Of a stretch of 64,000 nt of DNA, positions 58,086 through 64,000 are shown piece by piece; positions within the stretch are counted from its first letter, which is position 1, and each line of letters starts with the position of its first letter. This DNA comes from an uncultured Sphingomonadaceae bacterium. Lineage in GTDB: Bacteria > Pseudomonadota > Alphaproteobacteria > Sphingomonadales > Sphingomonadaceae. The translations under genes and the position numbers were made by a program. The notes beneath the pieces are model-generated. The model did not search any database, was not told where the DNA came from, and was given only the letters and a program-made list of their open reading frames with translations. The DNA is taken from the NCBI GenBank assembly GCA_947495985.1, contig CANMBD010000001.1:744001-808000 (forward strand), given 5' to 3'.

Positions 58086-59024
58086 ATGAACGAAATTACG
58101 AAGATACCGCCTCCATCGGGAAAACCCGTTCGCCAGCGCAAGCCCGACTGGATACGCGTCAAAGCGCCAATGGGTAAGGGTTTTGAAGAAACCCGAAAAT
58201 TGATGCGAGAGCATAAGCTGAATACCGTTTGTGAAGAGGCCGCTTGTCCGAATATCGGCGAATGCTGGACGAAGAAGCATGCGACAGTTATGATTCTGGG
58301 TGATGTCTGTACGCGGGCCTGTGCGTTTTGTAACGTGAAGACAGGCATGCCGATGCCGGTTGATCCCTTGGAACCCCAACATACGGCAGATGCTGCAGCG
58401 AAACTTGGCCTTGAGCATATTGTGATCACGTCGGTCGATCGTGATGACCTGCCCGATGGCGGTGCCAGCCAGTTTGTCAAAGTCATAGAGGCCCTTCGCC
58501 GGACAACACCGGATACCACGATAGAGATTTTGACGCCCGACTTCCGAAATAAGGCGGATGCTGCCGTTGAAGCTATCGTCGCCGCACGGCCCGATGTCTA
58601 CAACCACAACCTGGAAACAGTGCCCCGGCTTTATCCCAATATCCGTCCCGGCGCGCGCTATTATGCCTCGCTGCGGCTGCTTGATCAGGTCAAGCGTCTG
58701 GATCCTTCGATCTTCACCAAATCCGGCATCATGCTGGGGCTGAGTGAACAAAGGCTGGAAGTGCATCAGGTAATGGACGATATGCGCTCCGCCGACATTG
58801 ATTTTCTGACCATGGGGCAATATCTGCAGCCGACACCCAAGCATGTGAAGGTGGACGAATTCATCAAACCGCAGGCCTTTGATGCCTATGCGTCCATTGC
58901 TCGGGCCAAAGGCTTCTTGCTGGTCGCTTCCAGCCCTCTGACCAGATCCAGCTATCATGCCGGTGATGATTTTGCCAAAATGCGTCAGGCGCGTGAGGAA
59001 AAGCTAGCCCGTGCCGGCGCATAG
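58086..59024 (+). CDS. lipA: Lipoyl synthase
   Basis: A radical SAM enzyme inserting sulfur into octanoyl groups. The 312-residue protein has the auxiliary cluster cysteines C49, C54, C60 ([12 protein letters not shown]) and the radical SAM cluster C75, C79, C82 (CTRACAFC), all intact. Its product lipoylates the E2 proteins and the lipoyl-fused PdhB. The C-terminal 14 bases overlap the GTG start of ratA, so they are coupled. No clear Shine-Dalgarno precedes the ATG. Confidence 0.97.
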   Translation: MNEITKIPPPSGKPVRQRKPDWIRVKAPMGKGFEETRKLMREHKLNTVCEEAACPNIGECWTKKHATVMILGDVCTRACAFCNVKTGMPMPVDPLEPQHTADAAAKLGLEHIVITSVDRDDLPDGGASQFVKVIEALRRTTPDTTIEILTPDFRNKADAAVEAIVAARPDVYNHNLETVPRLYPNIRPGARYYASLRLLDQVKRLDPSIFTKSGIMLGLSEQRLEVHQVMDDMRSADIDFLTMGQYLQPTPKHVKVDEFIKPQAFDAYASIARAKGFLLVASSPLTRSSYHAGDDFAKMRQAREEKLARAGA

Positions 59025-59499
59025 GGAGACCCGCGAACTTCCTCACAGTGCCGCACAGATGTACGCGCTGGTGGCGGATGTTGGACGCTATGAGGAATTT
59101 CTGCCCTGGGTCGTGGGCACGCGAGTCCGTTCAGACAGCGATACCGAAATGGTTGCTGATGTAATTGTCGGTTTCAAGGGTTTGCGGGAGCAGTTCACAT
59201 CCCGCGTGGTTAAAAGCATTACTGACCGGACAATTGAGGTGGATTATCTCGATGGGCCGCTGAAACAGCTTCACAATGAATGGGTGTTTCGCGAAAGGGA
59301 CGGCGGCGGTAGCTATGTCGATTTTTATGTCGCCTTCACCTTCAAAAACCGGATGTTTGAAAAGCTCGCCGGACAGATGTTTGCCAAAGCCTTGCACAAG
59401 ATGACCAGTGCCTTTGTCGAGCGTGCTGAAGAGGTTTATGGCAGTAACTATTCAGATGTGTCCGGCAACAACAGTTCCAGCGCAACCAGCACGGCTTGA
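59011..59499 (+). CDS. RatA/COQ10-type START-domain protein
   Basis: A 162-residue member of the polyketide-cyclase/START-like family that includes RatA and the ubiquinone-binding COQ10. The N-terminal [21 protein letters not shown] and [21 protein letters not shown] motifs match. In alphaproteobacteria this is generally a ubiquinone-binding protein, and the label toxin is likely not meaningful here. GTG start within lipA (14-base overlap). The last 52 bases (59448-59499) overlap the cinA 3' end on the other strand. Confidence 0.86.
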   Translation: MPAHRETRELPHSAAQMYALVADVGRYEEFLPWVVGTRVRSDSDTEMVADVIVGFKGLREQFTSRVVKSITDRTIEVDYLDGPLKQLHNEWVFRERDGGGSYVDFYVAFTFKNRMFEKLAGQMFAKALHKMTSAFVERAEEVYGSNYSDVSGNNSSSATSTA

Positions 59500-59963
59500 A
59501 GACGGATATCTGCACGGCTTTTGTCGGCACCGAAATCGTGGCGATCGGCGACGACATCATCAATGCTTTTACCCTTTTCCGCTTTGGCAAAGACAACCGT
59601 TCCAACCGGCTTTTTCTCTGTTCCACCGCCCGGACCGGCTACTCCTGTTATCGCCACAGCGACATCACAACCGGATTTTTCCAGAGCACCTCTAGCCATG
59701 CCCCAAGCCACGGCAATTGACACCGCACCAAATGTCTCCAGCAAGTCATCACTGACATCCAATAAATTCTGCTTGGCTTCATTTGAATATGTATTGAAAC
59801 CACATTCGAAAACGTCGCTGCTCCCGGCAATTTCGGTCAGTGCCGCCGCAACAAGGCCGCCTGTGCAGCTTTCCGCAACGGCGATACGCCGGCCAGCTTT
59901 GCGATTGGCATCAACGACCCGGTTCGCCAAAGTGACGAGTTCTTCTGGCAATAGATTTTGCAT
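59448..59963 (-). CDS. CinA C-terminal-domain nicotinamide-nucleotide amidohydrolase
   Basis: A 171-residue stand-alone CinA C-terminal domain (PncC), which deamidates NMN to nicotinic acid mononucleotide. Motif AVAESCTGGLVAAALTEIAGSSDVFECGFNTYSNEAK and AVAITGVAGPGGGTEKKPVGTV are family signatures, with the catalytic Ser-Lys-type residues present. Its 3' end overlaps ratA by 52 bases. It may be coupled with the secreted-protein gene and ispDF running in the same direction upstream. Confidence 0.92.
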   Translation of the reverse strand: MQNLLPEELVTLANRVVDANRKAGRRIAVAESCTGGLVAAALTEIAGSSDVFECGFNTYSNEAKQNLLDVSDDLLETFGAVSIAVAWGMARGALEKSGCDVAVAITGVAGPGGGTEKKPVGTVVFAKAEKGKSIDDVVADRHDFGADKSRADIRLQAVLVALELLLPDTSE

Positions 59964-59977
59964 GGCGTTCCGCTAGC

Positions 59978-60508
59978 CTATTCCACAGGTGCTTTGCAAA
60001 TGTTGAAGGGGTCTTTTCTACCTCCCTTATCATCATTGCTGCCCAGCTGCGCCAACATCACGGTCAAACTGGCTAGATTTGCGGCTGGCATAGGCTCCAG
60101 TAGCCCATAAACTTTGTCGATTGTGGCGCAGTCTTTGGATTTAACTTCCTGTGCCAGCATTGCGGGAATCATAGCATCTACAAAAGGACGCATAGCATCC
60201 ATTTCGATATTTTCCGGTAAATCCTGACCTGCGATCAACCCAATGGCTGCGCTGGCTTCGGGCCAAGCTTCTTGCGAAGCTGCTTCATATCTCTGCATCT
60301 GTTCAGAATCGACCTGAAGCAACGCGGCAGAAGCGGGGAGGGTGCTTGCACATTTGGTTCTGACCGCACCCAAGGCACCAGGCAATATGTAAGTTATGAG
60401 AGACTCCGCCGTTTCCGCTGGCATACACTGTTTTGTTTCTGCAGCCTGCGCCGAGGTTGCACTTAATAGCGCGATTGCGGCCGATGCGGCTGATATTTTT
60501 CTGAACAT
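59978..60508 (-). CDS. Secreted hypothetical protein
   Basis: A 176-residue exported protein of unknown function. A signal peptide (about 1-22, cleaved after AQA) is followed by a helical mature chain with four cysteines (in TKQCMPAE, VRTKCAST, KDCATID and FNICKA), consistent with two disulphides. It lies between cinA (14 bp) and ispDF (5 bp) on the same strand, and probably shares their transcript. I do not recognise the family. Confidence 0.7.
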   Translation of the reverse strand: MFRKISAASAAIALLSATSAQAAETKQCMPAETAESLITYILPGALGAVRTKCASTLPASAALLQVDSEQMQRYEAASQEAWPEASAAIGLIAGQDLPENIEMDAMRPFVDAMIPAMLAQEVKSKDCATIDKVYGLLEPMPAANLASLTVMLAQLGSNDDKGGRKDPFNICKAPVE

Positions 60509-60513
60509 AACTC

Positions 60514-61683
60514 TTACTCCATCGTTATTGTAGCTATCGCTTGTGCCGCAATGCCTTCCCCGCGACCGGTAAAGCCCAAGCGTTCTGTTGTCGTCGCCTT
60601 GACGCTGACCTGATCAACAGAAACATCAAGCATTTTGGCAATATTTTTACGCACGGCTTCCCGGTGGGGTTTGATTTTTGGTGCTTCACAAATCACAGTC
60701 ATGTCCACATTATTGATGTGGCCACCTTTCTGTTTGATGACCGATGCTGCAAATTCGACAAATTTGTCAGAAGAGGCCCCGCGCCATTGCGGATCAGAGG
60801 GCGGAAAGTGATCGCCAATGTCCCCCATTCCAACTGCACCTAACAGCGCATCGGTTAAGGCATGGAGAAGAACATCTGCATCGCTATGTCCGGCCAGGCC
60901 TTTATCATGATCGATTTTCAGACCACCAAGCCAAAGCTCTTCGCCAGAAGCCAATTGATGAACGTCAAAGCCCATTCCGGTACGAATTTGTGCCATATTT
61001 TCTTCCGATGATGCAGCAAAGTCAGATGCTGTGGTATATTTTTTCAGCGCTTCGTCACCCTCGACAACAGCTATCTTATGGCCTGCAGCCCTAAAAACCT
61101 GGCCATCGTCGGTCGCTTCTTTGTCAGCAGGCCATATTCTGTGAGCCTTCACCAATTTATCAAAATCAAACGCTTGCGGAGTTTGCACCCGCCAGAGCTG
61201 GCTGCGATCAAGAGTATCTGCGGCATATTCACCGTCCAGGCTTATTGTTGTGTCAATAGTGGGAAGTACCGGGATCGCAGCAGCTTCAACTGCTAGTGAC
61301 CTGAGCAGTCGATCTATTATGGCATGGGACAAAAACGGTCTGGCGGCGTCGTGTATCAGCACATTTTTTGCGCCGCCGGATGCGGCGATGGCCGACAAGC
61401 CGTTGCGGACACTGTCTTGACGTGCTGCACCGCCAATAACGACTTCATGACCGGACAGGCCGGCCATTGCTTCATTCAGTTGTTGTTCCTGGCCGGAGCC
61501 GATTACGATCCATATTTTGCTGATATCCGGATGATCGAGAAAGCTGACCACGCTGTAGCGGATCATCGGTTGTCCGTTGATCCGCGCATATTGCTTGGGT
61601 AGCCCCAATCCTGATCGCGCGCCTTGGCCGGCTGCAACAATCAGGGCATGGTTTTGTTGGCTGGAGACGCTAGAATCACTCAT
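60514..61683 (-). CDS. ispDF: Bifunctional IspD/IspF
   Basis: A fusion of two MEP-pathway enzymes. The IspD domain (about 1-225) begins ALIVAAGQGARSGLGLPKQY, the cytidylyltransferase nucleotide loop; the IspF cyclase domain (about 230-389) begins RTGMGFDVHQL with HSDADVLLHALTDALLG, its zinc and substrate residues. The fused form is typical of alphaproteobacteria. The start at 61683 has AGG nine bases upstream; an ATG two codons earlier (61689) is possible. Divergent from dusB. Confidence 0.96.
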   Translation of the reverse strand: MSDSSVSSQQNHALIVAAGQGARSGLGLPKQYARINGQPMIRYSVVSFLDHPDISKIWIVIGSGQEQQLNEAMAGLSGHEVVIGGAARQDSVRNGLSAIAASGGAKNVLIHDAARPFLSHAIIDRLLRSLAVEAAAIPVLPTIDTTISLDGEYAADTLDRSQLWRVQTPQAFDFDKLVKAHRIWPADKEATDDGQVFRAAGHKIAVVEGDEALKKYTTASDFAASSEENMAQIRTGMGFDVHQLASGEELWLGGLKIDHDKGLAGHSDADVLLHALTDALLGAVGMGDIGDHFPPSDPQWRGASSDKFVEFAASVIKQKGGHINNVDMTVICEAPKIKPHREAVRKNIAKMLDVSVDQVSVKATTTERLGFTGRGEGIAAQAIATITME

Positions 61684-61762
61684 TACCATTGACCTAGCCC
61701 AGTCCTTTCTTGCCTGCCAGCCGCTTTGACGATAAAGGCTGCTTAAATTTTAGGCATATGAC

Positions 61763-62758
61763 ATGACATTGAAACCCATCTCGATTGATAAAATCACGAT
61801 TGACAGCCCGGTATTGCTGGCGCCGATGACTGGCGTAACCGATCTACCGTTCCGTAAACTGGTGCGGCGTTTCGGGTCTGGCTTGAACGTGACCGAAATG
61901 ATCGCCAGTCAGGCGATGATCCGTGAAACGCGCCAGTCATTGCAGAAATGCGCGTGGGACCCGACCGAAGAACCAGTGTCTATGCAGCTAGCAGGCTGCT
62001 CACCCGACGCGATGGCTGAAGCGGCCAAGCTTAATGAAGATCGGGGCGCGCAGATTATTGACATTAATATGGGCTGCCCGGTCAAAAAGGTCGTGAATGG
62101 AGATGCCGGTTCTGCGTTGATGCGGGATCTGCCGCTTGCAGCTGCACTGATTAAGGCCACGGTGAAAGCTGTGAATGTGCCAGTCACGGTCAAAATGCGG
62201 ATGGGCTGGGACCATAACAGCCTGAATGCACCGGAACTGGCTCATATTGCTGAAGATCTTGGTGCGAAGATGATTACAGTTCATGGCCGGACGCGGTGTC
62301 AGATGTACAAAGGCAGCGCGGACTGGACTTTTGTCAGGCAGGTTAAAGAGGCTGTGTCGGTCCCGGTAATCGTCAACGGTGATATCTGTACCATTGACGA
62401 TTGCGAACAAGCTCTCGCGCAAAGCGGCGCTGATGGCTTGATGATCGGCCGCGGTGCCTATGGTAAGCCATGGCTGCTGGGGCAAGTGATGCACTGGTTT
62501 GAGCATGGCACAACGCTGCCTGATCCCGACCTGCAAGCCCAATATGCGGTCCTTGAGGAACATTACCGCGCCATGCTGGACCTTTATGGGGAAGATATTG
62601 GTGTCAAGGTCGCGCGCAAGCATATTGGGTGGTACACCAAGGGCCTGCCCGGATCGGCTGAATTCCGGAACCAGGCGAACAAGGAAATGGATGCATCAAA
62701 AGTGCTTGCGATGCTGCAGGATTTCTATGCACCCTGGCTCGACAAAGCGGCGGCCTGA
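61763..62758 (+). CDS. dusB: tRNA-dihydrouridine synthase (DusB/NifR3 type)
   Basis: A 331-residue flavoenzyme that reduces uridine to dihydrouridine in the tRNA D-loop. Key motifs: [16 protein letters not shown] (FMN), [19 protein letters not shown] with the catalytic Cys, and [16 protein letters not shown]. It is the first gene of the nifR3-ntrB-ntrC operon conserved in alphaproteobacteria. Its TGA overlaps the ntrB ATG by one base (TGATG). The divergent ispDF gene is 79 bp away. Confidence 0.97.
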   Translation: MTLKPISIDKITIDSPVLLAPMTGVTDLPFRKLVRRFGSGLNVTEMIASQAMIRETRQSLQKCAWDPTEEPVSMQLAGCSPDAMAEAAKLNEDRGAQIIDINMGCPVKKVVNGDAGSALMRDLPLAAALIKATVKAVNVPVTVKMRMGWDHNSLNAPELAHIAEDLGAKMITVHGRTRCQMYKGSADWTFVRQVKEAVSVPVIVNGDICTIDDCEQALAQSGADGLMIGRGAYGKPWLLGQVMHWFEHGTTLPDPDLQAQYAVLEEHYRAMLDLYGEDIGVKVARKHIGWYTKGLPGSAEFRNQANKEMDASKVLAMLQDFYAPWLDKAAA

Positions 62759-63831
62759 TGACTGGATTGCCGTCGGCAGAACAGATTTTTGTCGCACTGC
62801 CTGACGCCTTGCTGATCATTGACGAAAATCATGAAATTGCGAAGGTAAACCCGGTCGCAGAGCATTTCTTCGGGCAAAGTGCGAAGCATCTCATCGGCGA
62901 TCATATTTCCAATCAGCTTCAATTTGAAGATGACCGTTTGGTCAGCGCCCTGACGGACAAGGATGCCAACGTCGCGGCCCGTCGTGTCGCTGTTACCCTG
63001 AAGGGACGGCAGGCGGGGCTGGTGAATTTTGATATTCATACCATACCTGCTGACCAGCGTTGGCGAATCGTTTCCATCGCGCCGCTGCCGACCGATGGAC
63101 CGGTGATTGAACAGCAACAAGGTGAGCAGGATCAATTCTCGGTGCGAGCGCCAGATATTTTGGGCCATGAAATCAAAAACCCGCTGGCTGCCATAAAGGG
63201 TGCGGCGCAACTGCTCGATCGTTCAATTGACCAGGATCAGAGGTCACTGACCCACATGATAAAGGGCGAAGTTGAACGGATCGCCAAGCTTTTGGACCGG
63301 ATGCAAAGTCTCTCGACGAACCAACCTGCTAAACTGAAGCCGGTGAACGTTCATTCGCTGATTGACCGTGCTCGTCAGTCCATTGAGACCGCGCGGAATG
63401 GCGATCTGAAAATTGGCGACCAGTTTGATCCTTCGCTGCCGGAGGTGTTGGTTGATCCGGACGCATTAATGCAGGTCTTAACCAATCTTCTGGCCAATGC
63501 AGTAGATGCTACCAAAGATATCGAACAGCCCGATATCCGGGTTATTACACGCTATAGCTTTGGCGCATCGCTCTCGGTCCATGGCTCCAATCAGATGGTG
63601 CGTCTTCCTGTAGAAATTATCGTACGGGATAACGGGGCCGGCGTTCCACCAGAATTGGAGCGCGATATTTTCTCACCATTTGTATCAACAAAAAAGGACG
63701 GGCAGGGACTTGGTCTGGCTCTTGTTCGCAAATTGATCAACGATATGAACGGGCGTGTTAGATATGAGCGCTCGGGTAGCGCACAGCATACACAATTCGT
63801 TCTGTTTTTGCCGATAGCCACCGAAGGATAA
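62758..63831 (+). CDS. ntrB: Nitrogen regulation sensor kinase NtrB
   Basis: A soluble histidine kinase (357 residues) that phosphorylates NtrC under nitrogen limitation, under control of GlnB. PAS domain at about 10-110, then HisKA with the phospho-His in ILGHEIKNPLAAIKGAAQLL (about 140), N-box LTNLLANAVDAT, G1/F-box VRDNGAGVPPEL and FSPFVSTKKDGQGLGLALV. All motifs are intact. Four bases before the ntrC start; both in the dusB operon. Confidence 0.97.
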   Translation: MTGLPSAEQIFVALPDALLIIDENHEIAKVNPVAEHFFGQSAKHLIGDHISNQLQFEDDRLVSALTDKDANVAARRVAVTLKGRQAGLVNFDIHTIPADQRWRIVSIAPLPTDGPVIEQQQGEQDQFSVRAPDILGHEIKNPLAAIKGAAQLLDRSIDQDQRSLTHMIKGEVERIAKLLDRMQSLSTNQPAKLKPVNVHSLIDRARQSIETARNGDLKIGDQFDPSLPEVLVDPDALMQVLTNLLANAVDATKDIEQPDIRVITRYSFGASLSVHGSNQMVRLPVEIIVRDNGAGVPPELERDIFSPFVSTKKDGQGLGLALVRKLINDMNGRVRYERSGSAQHTQFVLFLPIATEG

Positions 63832-63834
63832 CTG

Positions 63835-64000
63835 ATGGTCAAGCAAACCGTATTACTCGTTGAAGATGACCCTTCCGTCAGTCACATTATTTCAACCGCA
63901 CTAAAGGCGGAAGGCATGGCGGTGGATAGCTGCAAGACTGTGTCCGACCGTGATGCACTGTTGGCTAGTGGCAAATATGATCTGCTTATAACCGATGTCG
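63835..64000 (+). CDS. ntrC: Nitrogen regulation response regulator NtrC, 3' end outside window
   Basis: The first 55 residues of a receiver domain from an ATG at 63835: MVKQTVLLVEDDPSVSHII, acidic pocket D11/D12, and the phospho-acceptor Asp at residue 54 (LLITDV) just before the window edge. Following NtrB by four bases, it is almost certainly NtrC, a sigma-54 activator. The AAA+ and HTH domains are beyond the right edge and cannot be checked here. Confidence 0.93.
   Translation, partial: MVKQTVLLVEDDPSVSHIISTALKAEGMAVDSCKTVSDRDALLASGKYDLLITDV

Noticed and set aside
57996..58958. Long minus-strand open frame (320 codons) opposite lipA
   Set aside because: lipA on the plus strand has all six family cysteines and full length; the opposite frame has no family features and no start signals.
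59011..59499. Possible toxin gene (RatA label)
   Set aside because: The sequence is a START/COQ10-type ubiquinone-binding relative next to lipA, with no antitoxin partner; a respiratory-lipid role is more likely.

Overview
This window looks like chromosomal core sequence from a heterotrophic, Gram-negative alphaproteobacterium, most likely a marine-type Sphingomonadales member near Sphingorhabdus, Parasphingorhabdus or Sphingopyxis. The placement is inferred from gene content and order: mfd-sdhE-recG, yqeY-dnaG-rpoD, eno-ftsB-pdhA-pdhB with a lipoyl domain fused to PdhB, fused ispDF, dusB-ntrB-ntrC, and DOMON-like/DUF1343 neighbours. G+C is in the mid 50s by eye. I see no insertion sequence, prophage, integrase, CRISPR array or rRNA. 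Coding density is very high: no gene-free stretch exceeds about 220 bases, and several convergent pairs share their stop codons.

Layout. 1-10.1 kb: 3' part of an EAL c-di-GMP phosphodiesterase, DNA repair and recombination (mfd, recG), the SDH flavinylation factor sdhE, a PilZ protein, tyrS, a DOMON-like protein and a NamZ-type DUF1343 protein. 10.1-18.6 kb: a small secreted protein, a WYL-like protein behind a perfect 23-bp palindrome, a MoxR ATPase/CoxE-like VWA pair, and the yqeY-dnaG-rpoD cluster with a 20-bp tandem duplication across the dnaG stop. 18.7-24.9 kb: carA, a low-G+C membrane-anchored gene inserted before carB, greA and a rhomboid protease. 24.9-27.0 kb: five small minus-strand genes with membrane anchors and amphipathic helices, starting with a protein that joins a histone-H1-like tail to a DUF883-like anchor. 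27.2-31.5 kb: eno, ftsB, pdhA, pdhB.

31.5-45.5 kb: three orphan Tad-type envelope genes (TadG/VWA and two TadE), a squalene/phytoene-synthase-family protein, an EF-hand protein, trmFO, a lysoplasmalogenase-like membrane protein, a TauD dioxygenase, a GNAT gene overlapping gyrA, an SDR/yaaA pair and a secreted TPR-like protein ending at a bidirectional terminator. 45.5-54.7 kb: an Lrp regulator, a histidine kinase with a degenerate ATPase domain, a polysaccharide deacetylase, tRNA-CAU and tRNA-Pro(UGG), a PilZ-like protein, a lipoprotein/M28 peptidase pair, ettA and a secreted FG-GAP repeat protein. 54.7-64 kb: an apparent operon sbtA - PII-like - beta carbonic anhydrase - PNPOx-like - NYN/LOTUS-like protein, then lipA-ratA converging on cinA and ispDF, and the nitrogen-regulation operon dusB-ntrB-ntrC, cut by the window end.

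The most interesting parts are the bicarbonate-handling operon in a heterotroph, the H1-tail/membrane-anchor operon, the 23-bp palindrome, the gene wedged between carA and carB, and the receptor-like histidine kinase lacking the usual N-box Asn.
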